A stretch of DNA of 64,000 nucleotides from Exophiala sp. HKRS030 (GCA_023897205.1 JAHWDD010000003.1:313665-377664), one strand, 5' to 3'; positions 18,704-30,790 are shown, numbered from the stretch's first letter. The notes: a model not told the origin generated them from the sequence alone. A program made the numbers and translations.

Positions 18704-21097
18704 TCACTTCCAAGCGGCGTAAACGTCACCCGCGGTCCCCAGTTCCCCGGCTCTGGCGTCGGACAGGACGAAACTCTGGACGATGGGTTTGACGCTCTGC
18801 CAGGCCCCGTTGGCCATGAGCACAAACTGCCAGGTTCCCGCACGGGTCGGCATCAGACCGATTTTCGGTTTGTGTTCCTCTCGCTCGCCTCCTCCTACGG
18901 GTGCCGTGGCTGCACGTCCGAGTTGTTGTTGTGGTGGTGGTGGTGGTGGTGGTGGTGGTGGTGGTGGTGGTGGTGGTGGTGGTGGTGGTGGTGGTGGTGG
19001 TGGTGGAGGGTTCGATGCCGTACTAGAAGAACCTTCAGGACTGCTGCTTGGTCCTGCTACTCCGTTTCCATCTCCTTTCGCCTGTTCCAATCTAGATTGG
19101 ACTTGTTTGACGACATCCTGTCTCATCAAGTCCGGTTGGTCAAAATGAGCGGCCGCCAACCCCTTGACGCTGAGTTGGGCTTTGACGATCTCGGTCTCGG
19201 CAGGGTGAGTAAAACAATAAGCTCCAATGGCCAAGATGACCACGACAATGACATAAAGAAACTTGAAACTCAACAGCAGGTAAAGTGGAATCAATGGGAT
19301 GCGGGCCACTTGGACAGTACTGTTCCGGACCTGTTCAATGTCGTTGACGAGAGGAGAGAAAACGCCCACGGACAATTCGAGTGCAGACCGACTAAACTGG
19401 TTGGCCCAGATGTTGGCCATGTCTTGTGCGTCGGTGGCCGTGTAGCTGGCCAGGTACGCGGCATTTTCGAGGGCGAGAGAGGCCTGTTTCATACCCAAAA
19501 CGATGGGCGACCACGCAAAGGGGGCAGAGAAAAAAGCACCCCATTCCGGAGAGGCCGGCGTGGCGTCGAAGCTGTGCAGCTTGCCGTTCGAGTAGGTGTA
19601 CGTGACGTCGTAGATGGTCGAGGTGCAGTTGAGCATCCAGACCGCGTTGGCGCGGCCGCCTGGAAAGATCTCTGGGTCCATGTTGTTGTAGAGATTGTTC
19701 TTTTCGTCGTCGCCGGGATAGCCCATTGCCCACGCTCCGAAATACATGGGGTTTTGCTGCAGCAGAGCCGGGAGGGATCCTGTAGAGTAGTTGTATCCAT
19801 CCGTCAGGTTGACCATGGCTGCAGCCTGAGAGAGCTCAGCGTCCGTCGCGAAACCAATGCCCATTCCGCAAGAGCCGGAAGATTCGTCGGTGGACCAGAC
19901 GTTGGGAAGACATTGGGTCAAATCACCAGCGAATCCGGCAGAGCAGCGAAAAGACGAAAGATCCGTATGGTTGGAATAGTCGGCGTGGCAGCGAGTTGTG
20001 GCGAGGTCGCACTGCGTGGCCATGCCCATCGTCTGGGCTTTGTAATCGAGAGCCGCACTGCTCCTTTGGTCGCTGTAGAAGAAGAAGGTCTCGTTGTGCT
20101 TATGGGGTGACGAGGGAAGGGTACCAGTATAGTTGGAAATCATGTCGTTGGTCGGCTGGTCCAGTTGTACTTTGGACGCGGCTTCCCCTCCGACGAGAAA
20201 GATGTTTTCCAAGTGCAGCGTGCCAATGTACAAGTTACAAGGCCAGAACCAGTTTTGATCATTGTCTCCTGCTGTGCGCGGGCCATCTGGGCAGATCGGG
20301 GAATCCGAAGTGCCACGATCGAGACTGCGACCAAAGGAATGATAGGCCGAAGTCGAAGTGTTGTATAGCTGAGTGATGGTTGCCGGATGGACAGCGATAC
20401 CAAACCACGTGTCGATGATGGGTATGAACACCCCCAGAAGAGTGATGACGAAGAGAGCTGTAAAGGCCGCGGGCAGGGGAGCCACCAGTCTCTCCTTTCT
20501 GCCCCATCTGTAGAGCACGGTGTCTTTCAGCGGACTGAAGCCATTGCCACCGAGTAAATTGATCAGGAGAGTCAGCTGCTCCGGGGTAGGCAATTCAGTG
20601 GGGTGCCCTCGCTTGGACTTCAGGACAATGTGTCGAGCGGCAAAGAAGGCCACCAGGGCCATGATGGAGCTCGAAAGGTACGGGATGACCCTGCCTGTCC
20701 ACGACGCGATGGTGGTGATGGTGGAAGGGTTGTAGGCAACATAATATGCCGGTCTGCCACCCTCGTACCGTACGTCTTTGATGGCTTGGGTGATGTTGTT
20801 GATACTGTTGTAGCCCACTTTGTCCCTTGGCACGTAGAGTTCGGGCCACCCTTCTCGTGGGACGATGCGATGTTTGAAGATGAAGTAGAGAAGAACTGCC
20901 GAGACGACGATGATGGGGATACACGGTAGTGCCACACCACCGACGATCGCATATATGGCAGATTTCAGGTCACGACTCGGACGGATCGTGTCGCCTTCCA
21001 ACGTGTTTGGATCGTCTTGAACAGCAGTGACACTGGCTTCGACGATAGGCTTTTCAGTGATGGGATCAATCTTTTGACCATCCATGTTGTACGCCAT
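18704..21097 (-). CDS. Large fungal membrane protein with 26-proline run
   Basis: Single exon, 797 aa from ATG 21097. A polar start of about 45 residues precedes hydrophobic segments near AIVGGVALPCIPIIVVSAVLL, SSSIMALVAFFAA and LPAAFTALFVITLLGVFI. A long, Cys- and N-glycosylation-rich region follows (many NxS/T: NTS, NYT, NET, NHT, NLT, NYS, NCT), then a last membrane segment (YLLLSFKFLYVIVVVILAIGA) and a cytosolic tail. The layout fits a plasma-membrane protein with one large extracellular domain. No catalytic family was recognised. The tail carries 26 consecutive prolines (25 CCA and one CCT) before QQQ, from the triplet repeat at 18932-19006. Poly-proline could bind profilin or SH3/WW partners, but the repeat length may simply vary between strains. 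Confidence 0.8.
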   Translation of the reverse strand: MAYNMDGQKIDPITEKPIVEASVTAVQDDPNTLEGDTIRPSRDLKSAIYAIVGGVALPCIPIIVVSAVLLYFIFKHRIVPREGWPELYVPRDKVGYNSINNITQAIKDVRYEGGRPAYYVAYNPSTITTIASWTGRVIPYLSSSIMALVAFFAARHIVLKSKRGHPTELPTPEQLTLLINLLGGNGFSPLKDTVLYRWGRKERLVAPLPAAFTALFVITLLGVFIPIIDTWFGIAVHPATITQLYNTSTSAYHSFGRSLDRGTSDSPICPDGPRTAGDNDQNWFWPCNLYIGTLHLENIFLVGGEAASKVQLDQPTNDMISNYTGTLPSSPHKHNETFFFYSDQRSSAALDYKAQTMGMATQCDLATTRCHADYSNHTDLSSFRCSAGFAGDLTQCLPNVWSTDESSGSCGMGIGFATDAELSQAAAMVNLTDGYNYSTGSLPALLQQNPMYFGAWAMGYPGDDEKNNLYNNMDPEIFPGGRANAVWMLNCTSTIYDVTYTYSNGKLHSFDATPASPEWGAFFSAPFAWSPIVLGMKQASLALENAAYLASYTATDAQDMANIWANQFSRSALELSVGVFSPLVNDIEQVRNSTVQVARIPLIPLYLLLSFKFLYVIVVVILAIGAYCFTHPAETEIVKAQLSVKGLAAAHFDQPDLMRQDVVKQVQSRLEQAKGDGNGVAGPSSSPEGSSSTASNPPPPPPPPPPPPPPPPPPPPPPPPPPQQQLGRAATAPVGGGEREEHKPKIGLMPTRAGTWQFVLMANGAWQSVKPIVQSFVLSDARAGELGTAGDVYAAWK
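18932..19006. repeat. (TGG)25 triplet microsatellite in coding sequence
   Basis: 25 uninterrupted TGG triplets on the + strand, read as CCA (Pro) in the minus-strand gene. One AGG (CCT) follows and three TTG (Gln) precede. On the + strand the same array gives runs of Trp or Gly in false ORFs. Confidence 0.97.
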
Positions 21098-22211
21098 GTT
21101 GTCGACCTTGAAGTAAGAGACTGACAACAGTAGTCACTTCCGGTGTCGACCTAGAAGTAAAGGACTGGCGACGGTAGTTGTCACTTCTGGTGTTTGACGA
21201 GAGAAAGTCGTCTCCTCGAGGTAGAAAAGGACCCAGACATGAAGGGGAGGGAGGGAAGGCAACAGAGGGATTCACCTAGCATTCATATCAAATGATTCCC
21301 CCCTCCGACGGGGCAAGAAGGACAAAAAACAGACACCATCATCCTACCTGTCTGTCCTCCATCCCTCCCCTTCACCACCACCAGCAAGTGCTAGGTAGGT
21401 AGCTAGGGATTTGGCCGGCTCTGACACGACACCACACGACAACCATTGAGACGACAAGAGTGTGTCGGTGGCTTGCATCAAAAAGACCACTTTTCAGCAA
21501 GCCACGAAAAAGAGAACCCCCCCCCGGATCAATAGCAAGCCAGTGTCGAGCTATCAAAAATATGGTCTAGAGGGGAAAAAGGGGAAGAGAATGTCCCAAA
21601 GGAGATTGTTGGTTGATGTTGAGGAGAGACCAAAGCTTTGGACGAATACGAGCCAGAACCATCGGGGTCGCCTATTTCCCACATGGCAGGCGCCTTCAAG
21701 GCTTGATCTAGTTAAGCAACTTCCCGGGGGCTCAATCAAGCTTTCACATGGAGGTGTGATGGGTCTTTGAGGCTTAAGGCCTACCGCCTATTGTAGGATT
21801 CGCTCCGGGGGTTGATACCTCATCTCCACAGTCACCACCCCGTTACCACCCCAGGCCGGTCCAGGCGCCGTCAGGGTTTCTGTCTAGTGTGTTCAGCTCG
21901 CATGGGAATTTGTAGTCCTGCATAATAACATCCATTGTTGCTGTTCTGGTCGCTTGGATATTCCATCCGTACGTAACACAAGGACAGAATATAGTAAATG
22001 TCTTCTAGTCTCTCTCTGTTCTAGACGAATCTTTCGTCGTTCTGGTTCGACATATGTACAAAAGCTCAAAATGGTTCTGGACGTAAAACATGACTGAACA
22101 TGACTGAACCCTGTATCTCAGATGTAGACAACACATCCGTACTCCCGTAAACACACATAGTCCGTACCTCAATAGACCAGCAAAAAAAACAAAATGGACA
22201 AAGTCTTCTCA
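21098..22211. other. Intergenic
   Basis: Promoter and leader of the 797-aa membrane protein on one side and the 3' flank of the monooxygenase on the other. No ORF is supported. Near 21120-21190 a TGACRACRGTAGT-CACTTCYGGTGT word is imperfectly repeated twice. Confidence 0.6.
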
Positions 22212-23642
22212 TCACAACCTCGCGTCTCCGGCGACCCCGATCATTCCTCTCTCCCTGTCCTCCACCTTTCTCAACTCCCGGACCTCTTGTATACCTGCCT
22301 TTCTGACACCTTCCCCTTCCGGATCTTCCCTGGCAAAATCTCCCGCCGTCCCGGGGAATTGACCTTTACGGTAAGTCTCCCATGCCTTTTCTGCCTCTTC
22401 AAATGCGTCGTAACTGAACAAGAACTTTTGAAACACGGGGTCCCGCCATCGATTCTGGTAACCTTCATAGGGGTTTTCTTGACCCGCCAAAAGTTGACGA
22501 TCTCTTTCTTTCTGTCTGGGGCCGTCGTGCAAGTGATAGATTGTCTGACCAGTTTCGGAACTCTTCTTCACCACATGACTCGCCCGGGGTTTCCTGACCG
22601 CCTCGTACATGGTCAGAAGATCGGCCAATTGGTACTTGTGTTGGATCTTTTCGAACAAACTGGCCAAAACCGCGGCGTCCTCGACGGCTTGGGCCGCCCC
22701 TTGAGCGAGATACGGCAAAGTCGCGTGACAAGCGTCACCGAGTAACGTGAAGCGACCGGAAGGGTGTGACCACGTCCTCATCTCCCTGGAGTTTTGTAGC
22801 CTCCACTTGGCCGTCCCTTTACACAAATCCAAAAGGGCCCTGAGTTTGGGGTCCCAGTCCTCGAACAAGGCGTGCATCTCTTCGAGGTCCGCCTTTTGTT
22901 GACTGACAAACTCCGGGAGGTTGTCCGGGGACGCGATGACGATGTTGTACAGGTTGCCACCTTTCAAAAGGTAACAGACGACGTGACTGTCCGGGCCCAG
23001 CCACATGTTGATGTTGGGGACCGCGACGAGATCCGCGAGTAAGGGGTGGGCGAGCATGGCCTCCGCCGGGACCGTGATCCGGTAGGCCAGGTCTCCCGTC
23101 AAGTACGGAGGGTCCGGTCTCCCCAGCAAGGCTTCGCGGCAGGCACTTTTGAGACCGTCGGCCCCGATGACCAAATCGCACTCAAAGGGTCGGTCCGGTC
23201 GGTTCTTGATGTGCACGGCAGGTCGTTCGAAATCGACGCCCGTGACGCAACTGTCCAGCCGGATGTCCACGCCCAACCTCGTCGCCTCCTCGACGAGGAT
23301 CTTGTGGTAGTCGGCACGGTGGATGTGAAGGTAAGGGTACCCATAGACGTCCTCGCACAAGGGGATCAAAGGTTGAGAGGATAAGATCTGGCCGTCTCGG
23401 TAAGACCTCATCACCACGTTGTTGGGTCGGACCGACACCTTTTCGATGGCGGGTAGAATTCCCCAGCTGGCCAGGATCTTGGTCGTGTTGGGGGGGATTT
23501 GGATGCCGGCGCCAACCTCACCCAACTGAGGTGCTTGTTCTAGAAGTGTGACTTTGTGGCCTGCTCTGGTGATACCGATGGCAGCCGCGAGACCACCCAG
23601 ACCTGCACCGACGACGCAGACGTGAAGTTGTAATCTTTCCAT
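22212..23642 (-). CDS. FAD-dependent monooxygenase (salicylate hydroxylase-like)
   Basis: Single exon, 476 aa, starting at ATG 23642 (MERLQLHVCVVGAG); no ATG lies further upstream in frame. It is a group A flavoprotein hydroxylase. The dinucleotide motif is GAGLGG (12-17), the DG motif is DLVIGADGLKS (about 156-166), and the GD motif starts FTLLGDACHATLPYLAQGA (from 298). Such enzymes use NAD(P)H and O2 to hydroxylate aromatic rings; salicylate 1-monooxygenase is the best-known relative. The substrate here is not deducible. The C-terminal ~70 residues are charged and variable. It stands alone, with no ring-cleavage dioxygenase nearby, so its pathway is open. Confidence 0.9.
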   Translation of the reverse strand: MERLQLHVCVVGAGLGGLAAAIGITRAGHKVTLLEQAPQLGEVGAGIQIPPNTTKILASWGILPAIEKVSVRPNNVVMRSYRDGQILSSQPLIPLCEDVYGYPYLHIHRADYHKILVEEATRLGVDIRLDSCVTGVDFERPAVHIKNRPDRPFECDLVIGADGLKSACREALLGRPDPPYLTGDLAYRITVPAEAMLAHPLLADLVAVPNINMWLGPDSHVVCYLLKGGNLYNIVIASPDNLPEFVSQQKADLEEMHALFEDWDPKLRALLDLCKGTAKWRLQNSREMRTWSHPSGRFTLLGDACHATLPYLAQGAAQAVEDAAVLASLFEKIQHKYQLADLLTMYEAVRKPRASHVVKKSSETGQTIYHLHDGPRQKERDRQLLAGQENPYEGYQNRWRDPVFQKFLFSYDAFEEAEKAWETYRKGQFPGTAGDFAREDPEGEGVRKAGIQEVRELRKVEDRERGMIGVAGDARL

Positions 23643-24420
23643 ACTTTCGTATATCCCAGAAATGATATGAAACAAATCTTAATCTGTGTCAATCAAATCA
23701 TGGAAGGTGACTTTATCGCTGAAGTCCTGCAGAGTCACTCGTGATAATATTGCCACGGTCAAGGGAATGTTTGTACTCTTGGAAAAGGAAAAAAAAAGAC
23801 AAGGAGATGGTTATGATTAAATGGGGGCAGGATGAATGATGATGAGTTCTGACCTTCTTTTGTATTCTTTTTTCAAGATTTACATCTTGTCAGGTAACGC
23901 CAAACTATATACAAAAGAGTACTCACTCAGTCACTCACTCGTATGATGTGTATGACATTCATTCATTATGGAGTATTGCCGTGATCCATCCCCGGGGGGC
24001 ATGAGAGGCGGGAAAATTCAATGCCGCGGGCAGTTTCTAGGTAAGGTAGATCAGGTAAGGTACTCGTAGTAGGTACTCCGTACTGTACTGCGTGTACATT
24101 GGTCCCCCCCCAAGATTTTAGGGGGTAACCAAATCCTCTCCAAGAAAGACCAAAATAATGAACCCCCGACTCTTCGTACATCGCACATCGCACAGAATAA
24201 AACAATATAACTGCTATGGTCGGCCTCGAACATTGACCCCAAGACCCAAAAAGCAAAAAAACATCCAAACCAACCCCGGCAAGTATTTTCGGGCTTAGAT
24301 AATTGGCAAAAAAAAGAGGCAGGCATGATACGGAGCACATGAACTCTCTACTTCGTCGTGGTGTGATGTTCGGTCCTCAACGGCACTTGCTTTGACGCTC
24401 TTCGGCAGTTGAAACATGGG

Positions 24421-24446
24421 CCATTTGCCATTTGCCATTTGCCATT
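24421..24446. repeat. CCATTTG heptamer array
   Basis: Three full tandem copies of CCATTTG and a partial fourth. Confidence 0.9.
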
Positions 24447-24552
24447 CCCCACGAATGCTCCCTCCCCCCTCCCCCCCGGTAGCCACCGAATCACCACCAC
24501 TTAGGGACTCCCCATACAGAGTACTTCCGTACGCCGTAGCAAGGTAAACAAA

Positions 24553-24592
24553 CATCATCATCAACATCATCATCATCATCATCATCATCATC
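24553..24592. repeat. CAT triplet microsatellite
   Basis: About 13 CAT triplets, interrupted once by CAA, in intergenic DNA. Confidence 0.9.
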
Positions 24593-24923
24593 AACAACAA
24601 CACAAAACACACAAATCAAAAGAATAAAAAACATTATTATGGATAATCAACTCATCAACCCATGACCCAGATCTATCTAAAAAAAGACGACGCCGGCAAC
24701 AGACACGACATCAAAGACCATTCCCAAACCCATTTTGTAAAACAAACATTCTAGACGAGCCACACATCATCGCCTCCTCCACGGTGATGCATGTAAGATT
24801 ATTACTGATTCCTTCAATCCCAATATCCCACATCCAACTAAGCCTTGTCCAACAAGTCTTGAAAATACTCTCGACACACCTTCCTAAACCCCTGTCACTG
24901 ACCGCATTGTCATCCCTTGAAGC

Positions 24924-26678
24924 TCAAGCTGCGCAGGTGAATGGCTTCTTGGTTGCTCCATTATGGATCATGCTTGAAATGCTGGCATAGATGCCGACGA
25001 AGCACTAGAAAATGTTAATCAGGAGACATCAGTCTGCCACAGCATGAACATACCAGAATTGCTGCCACAAGAATGTTCAAAGAGTTGATCAGAAGCAACA
25101 AAGTCATCTTCCACGTCCACAACTTGAAGGGGACCATCTGGAGCTTCCCATTCTGGTCTTGCACGAGGTTCAGTCGCATCCAAAACATACCACTGAGCCC
25201 GAAAGTGAACCAACTCGCGAACAGGGCACTGGTCAGCCCAACCAGATCGTTGAAAACAGGAACCACTTCCGCGATCAACCATGCTGCCACCCATGAGAGG
25301 GTACAGATCAACACCCAGGTGCCGTACGATCTGATTCCCAACCTCGTGAACTCCTTCTTGTTGGAATCTTTGTTGATTCGTCGGAGTGGCTGGTGCATCA
25401 AATCATCCCGTTTGTTTTGAAGCATTCGCACGTACACGTATTTGACCCCGACGTGCCCATTGACCACACCTGCAATGACAATGGTAGGAATCGCAATGCC
25501 GTACGCCACTTTCTTGACGACTGTGCTGGCACTGTCCAAAGCCGGGCTCTTGACATTCTCACCGGCATAGATGTACACCACCACGGCCGTGACGATGTAC
25601 ATGGTGATGTCGCTGACTTGCAAAAATGCCAGGGCTTTGGGAAAGTCATTGGGGTTCTTCAACTCCGAAATGAACGTGAAGAAGGCGACATGTCCTGCAT
25701 AGGCAAATACCATGGTATTCACGGCCTGGAACCCATCCTGGAAAGAGAGCCCCGGTTGAGGCCACAATCTGACCGACATCTGCCCGTTGACGAAGCCGGG
25801 CTTGGTGATGCTGACTCCGATCATGGTGATCATAACGGCACCGACGATGCTGAGAAAGCTGGCTACCGAATAGTACGAAAGATTCTTGAGAGTTCGTGGT
25901 AGTGTGCACAGCAGACTGAGAAGAGTGCCAACCACCATCCAGAGTATGGTGCAAGCTCCATGGCCTGTGATGGCGTTCATCATGATGGAAAAGGTCAGGA
26001 TGTGGCTGCCCATGATAAAGACATAAAACAAGAATTGCCCCCATCCAAGAATCTCTCCGCCCCATTTACCAAAGAGAACCTCTCCAGCGCATGCCATGGA
26101 ATGAATGTGCCGGAATCGTTGTTTGAACTGACCGATGACATAGCCAGAGTATGAAGCCATCGCGCCGAGGCAGAGAAGGAGGATCAAACCAGGAATAATA
26201 CCGACTTTCGACATGGCATTGGGAAGGGCGAGAATGCCCAGAGAGATCGTCTCGGCCACCATGACCATTCCAGCTTGCCTGCAGCTTGGTCAATTCGAAC
26301 GCATCATGAGCAGAGTCTGCGACATACCACCAAGCCATAGACTTGTATTCAACTCCATCTTTAAGACCATGCGACGCCATGGGGTCGTCTTCCGTGGAAC
26401 CTGCGATTTCGCGGCCCGCGTCAGACCTCGTTGTCGACTTTATGCATGGATGCGCCTTTCTTGTACATACCATTCTTCTCCAGCTCATCCCCAGGTGATT
26501 CGCCACCCAAGACTCCGTGATTGCTAGAAGATGCATTCGATTCATTTCGGGGAGCCGCCTCAACGATGGTATCGTCACTCTTCTCTTGCTCCTTCTTGTT
26601 GCTGAAGTACGAGGCAATAGACTGTCTCATGAGACCCACGCGCCAGGACGCACTCGACATAGGGTTTGGATTTGCCAT
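24924..26678 (-). CDS. Amino-acid transporter, AAAP family (N. crassa Mtr-like)
   Basis: Four exons: 26678-26471, 26400-26328, 26278-25054 and 25004-24924, total 528 aa. All three introns are canonical (GTATGT donors; acceptors CGCAG, GCAG, TCTAG), and each join closes in frame. Intron 2 links MAWW to QAGMVMVAETISLGILALP, the conserved TM1 of the fungal neutral/aromatic amino-acid permeases. The last intron replaces a false C-terminus with CFVGIYASISSMI and PFTC near the end, as in relatives. The first ~110 residues are cytosolic and polar, and about 11 membrane segments follow. These carriers import amino acids with protons across the plasma membrane; the exact substrate cannot be read from sequence. 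Confidence 0.92.
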
Positions 26679-27352
26679 GTAGGTGGATTTGATACACGAA
26701 GAGCTTAGGACGGACCCTGGATGTTGGTCAGCAACCCGCATCCGATGAGGCAGCAGACAAAGACTCACAACAGAGCTCTTAACTCAGGCACGGGATTTCA
26801 ATAATGTATTTTGTGGACAGATGTGTGAAAGCGAGTCGAGCTGTTGGGCACATGTAACATGCGTTCAGAACTCCTAGGGGACAAAGAAGGATAGGTAGGA
26901 TGAGAGAAGAGGAGGAAGAGGAACAGCAGGAGAGGAAGGATACCCGCCCTATGTATGCAGGCTGGAAAAGGTGTCGAATTGCAAGCTAAATGAAGAACCT
27001 TTCTTACCCGACACTTGATACAGACGTTTCGTTGGTGAACCAAGAAAATCACCCAGAGGCAAGAACCACACAAGGCGCTGTCAGGAAGGCAACAGCTCAT
27101 GATCGGCAAGAGCCATCACCGCATTTTCATGTAGCTCATGGTGTTGTCATGGCATCTATGCGCTGAGGCGGAGGTCATTGCTGCAGCCACCTGCGGTCTG
27201 ATGGGCAAAGGTGAAAAGTGTCGCAAGGCAGCCGGAGTCAGAAGGAATCGACCTCAACGAAATTCGGTACGCGAGAAGCTGCACCAGATCTGGGAACAAT
27301 CATCGGTATTAAGTTTAGAACAAGTATGGATGGTTGAAGGGACGAATTCGTC
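26679..27352. other. Intergenic
   Basis: Promoter of the amino-acid transporter and 3' flank of the dehydrogenase gene. A purine-rich stretch (gaggaggaagaggaac) lies near 26910. No gene is supported. Confidence 0.6.
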
Positions 27353-29690
27353 CTACGAGTTGGCTGGGGATTCAGTGCCCAACCCCGGATTTTGGCCGGG
27401 CTGTAGCTTTGAGTCACTCGCCAGTGTATCTGCAGGGCCATCTTCTCTGCTGTCAGCCAGGATGTCCATGAGTCTCCGAGTCTCCAAGAATGCTCATATC
27501 CAGAAATAAATTACAGGAAAGACGTGGGGGACCAGACTCACCATATCTGGAATACAACTTCCGTTCCCAGTCGTCCGCAAAGCCAGCCCTCCCAGTCTCA
27601 ACATCTCTTCGTGATACTCCCAACTTGCTCTTTGGAAGACCCATCGAAGCAAGGAAAGCCACGCTGTCCTTCCACTCCGCCTCCTTACGCTTGCTGTCCC
27701 ACTTCAGCTCGTCCGCCATCAAGTCGATGACTGTGGGTAAAGCTTCCAGTGCTGCTTGGGCGTTCAGGAATGCAAGTCTGGTTCGCCGGGCGATAACATC
27801 CACGGCCCTCTGGGCAAATTCATGGCGGACCGCGTACCGCACCTCGCCATCCACAAAAGGATAAAGTGGTGAAATTCGCTTGCCTCGAACCGGAAATCGT
27901 TCGTCTGTAGGGCTTGAGAGAGCTGCAACCGTCCAAGCTCGATCGCCATAAGCTTCGGCAAGATGCTTTGCCACTTCGGTCTCTATGCCAAAATGCTGTA
28001 CGAGGTTGATGAAGAGCGTCTTGGAATACCCATGCGCTCCAACTAATCGCACCTGATGTGTCTGACACGATCCATCAAGCGGCGCAGCATCATTCACTCT
28101 TTCCGAGCCACTTATCCTTCTCGGTGTTTGTACAGGTCTTGTCTGCAGACTGAACTGTTTGACCGCCTCGTCGACAGCATCCTCAGCCATCTGGCGATAC
28201 GTCGTCCACTTTCCACCTGCGCAGGTAAGCAGACCGGATTCCGACACTGTGACAAGGTGATTTCGCACAAGGGACTCGGTGTTCTTTGCTTTTGGATCCT
28301 TCACCAACGGCCTAATGCCTGACCAAGCGGCCAGGACGTCTCCTCGTCTTACATTGATATCAGGTGAGAGGTAGCCTCTGATCTCATTCAAGATCCACCC
28401 AATCTCATCTTCACCTGCAACGGGTTGTTGCGTTATATTGCACGGTGCGTCCGTCGTCCCAGCAATCGTATTGCCTTGCCACGGCAAGAAGAAAATGACT
28501 CGCCCATCACTCGTGCTCGGATCGATCAAGCCCATGCTGTTCTTTTGAGGACTGTAGTACCCGGGCAGCACAACATGCACACCCGAACTTGGCGCCACAA
28601 TTTCTTGTGCCTTCTCATCATCCATCTTTCGAATGCTATCACAGAAAGGGCCCGTCGCATTGATAACACCCTTCGCACGTATTGTGATCGGAGCTCCCCT
28701 GCCACCGTTCTTGAGATCAATAATATCCCTCGCCACAGCACCGGTCAGTCGACCGTTCGCATCTTTGGTCAACTGGGTAACTTCCAAGTGGTTCACAACA
28801 GTTGCCCCGTACAGCGCCGCTGTTGCCGCAATACTCACGTTCATCCGACTGTCGTTGTGCGCACCGTCGTAATACACCAGGGCACCTACGAGATTCTCCT
28901 TTTTCAGCATCGGGAATGCATCCAGTGCTTTGCTCTTGGTTAGAAAGTAACTGGTTTCAATACCCTCGCTGCCAGCGAGAAAGTCATAGAATTTCGTGCC
29001 GGCCCAGAAATATGGCGCCTGCCACCATTTCTGGAGCGGTATCATGATGGGCAACCACGTACTCAAGTGTGGCGCTGTGTCGAGGAAATACTTCCTTTCT
29101 CGCAAGGCCTCTTTGACCAGAGCGTACTGGTTGTAGTCGAGTTCCCAGACCGCCTTCTCAAGATATCGCACGCCGCCGTGTACGAGTTTTGTGCTCTTGC
29201 TGCTCGTGCCGGCAGCGAAATCATCTCGTTCAACCAGTGCGACTTTGAGTCCCCGTGTTGCGGCATCGAGTGCAATGCCCGAACCCGTGGCACCACCGCC
29301 GATGACGAGCAAGTCGTACGGCTCGCCAGCGTCTTGGTCCGCGGCAAGTTGCGCATCTTTATCGCCTGTCGTGCTCGTTACGCCACGGAGTCTGTCAAAG
29401 CTGTTCCGGATCTGCTGTGTAATTTGTGTCTCTGAGCTTGCCCCAACTAGCCCGCCACTTTTTCGAAGGTCTGCGATCTGCTCTGCCCGGGACTTTATCA
29501 AGGGGAATTTAGGTGGTATGATTTTTCCATCTTTTGTGCGTAGAACAGGGACGACGGCTCCCTGGGACCCGGGGACATTGATGGGCCTGTAGGAAACATA
29601 TATGACGGCTACACCAACACCAGCAAGGGCAGCGGCAGAGTAGACGAGCGGCTTGAGGAAGCGACGCGAGGAGCGGGTGGAGGAGGCCAT
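27353..29690 (-). CDS. GUT2: FAD glycerol-3-phosphate dehydrogenase, mitochondrial
   Basis: The main exon is 29690-27542 and covers nearly the whole enzyme. I place a short last exon at 27429-27353 (intron GTGAGT...CTGCAG, 112 nt), giving 741 aa ending TESPANS. Other acceptors a few bases away would give a different, longer tail. The N-terminus is basic with one hydrophobic segment (about 14-33), as in an inner-membrane signal anchor. Then come YDLLVIGGGATGSGIA (FAD site, GGGATG 131-136), KSTKLVHGGVRYLE, and LTCAGGKWTTYRQMAEDA. The enzyme oxidises glycerol-3-phosphate to dihydroxyacetone phosphate on the outer face of the inner membrane and passes electrons to ubiquinone. It is needed for glycerol use and the G3P shuttle. 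Confidence 0.95.
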
Positions 29691-30790
29691 AGGGATCACA
29701 GTATCTCGAGGCGTTTGGTCTCAGGGACCGACACAGTCGAAGGCGTAGGGACTGCTCCGTGAGGGCGTATTGGTCGGAAACGAGATGGTATAATGGAGAT
29801 TACTTCCTTCCCGCTCCCATGACTCGCACCATGACACTCAAGTCACAGATGAGTGAAGGCAAAGGGGCAGGATGGCTGTCGGGTAGTGTCGAAAGAGAGC
29901 GTCGCAAGGGTGGTGAGGCTGTAGCCGGCGCAGGGTGGTGGACAATCCGACATCAAAATCAACACGAAACAGAGGCGGTACTTCCGGGGAAGGAGGTGAA
30001 GTCGAACAGTTGCATCCACGCTGCGACTTGGGATGAAGGTGGGTTGACTGGGTTGACATGGGGATGGGCACCATGCACTGAAGATGTCATACTTGATTAG
30101 GTCCTGCACGTCGGTGTCCGGGAACCGAATAGCGACGAGGTCATTTAGGCTTATACTGACTCCATTGGACGCCGCGGGGGCATTTCGCCAGCATGTGCAG
30201 TCCAAATCTCGGACACTATTGGGGCTGGGCTTGGGGCGTGGGGGCCTGGGCCCATGTAGGCGTAGTGCCCAATGCATGCCTAGCTTAATTAATGAGCAAT
30301 GGTGCTTACTGCCTAGGTTACCTTTTTGCCTGAAGACCTGCAGACATGTGCGTAACACCGGACCTTCATACCCAACGTACTCCACGGCATTTCTACTCGT
30401 AGTACAAGAACTCAGGCAGTTCATGAGCATGTGCTTCCTCCGTTCGACACATCCGGAGTAGGCAAAACGATATACTCTAGTGTCCCATGGGGGTTTTGTC
30501 CGATTCTCTTCCAGGCATTGACTGCTTCACAGACTTGTTGCGTTTGTTGAGCTTCTAGGGCTTGACCCAAACTACGTGCACACTACTGGATCAGACAGGT
30601 ATCTACCAATTCATACTCATTTTGCCAGTGTCAGTTCAATCTGATGGGATACATACAACAAAAGCTCATGTAGGGCATTTCAGGCATTTTTGCGAATCAA
30701 CTTTTCTTGCATGGCCACCACCACCCTCCTCACTTTGCCATTTTAGAGAATGCTTAAGTTTTATGGAAGTTTTGAATAAAGCATGATGGA
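29691..30790. other. Intergenic
   Basis: GUT2 promoter side and LEU4 3' flank. G-rich tracts (ggggctgggcttggggcgtgg) lie near 30220-30250. No supported ORF. Confidence 0.6.

Larger units (their letters stand above)
23643..24923. other. Intergenic with simple repeats
   Basis: No supported ORF. Contains one TACTCCGTA (24074-24082), a (CCATTTG) array, C-runs near 24105 and 24465, and a CAT-triplet array. It is the promoter of the monooxygenase and the 3' flank of the transporter. Confidence 0.6.

Noticed and set aside
18545..20110. Plus-strand open frame of 521 codons with a long poly-Trp run
   Set aside because: It is antisense to the 797-aa membrane protein. The Trp run is the TGG repeat read in a false frame, and there is no family resemblance.
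21120..21195. Imperfect direct repeat (CACTTCYGGTGT) as a mobile element trace
   Set aside because: Too short and single-locus; no terminal repeats or target duplications seen.
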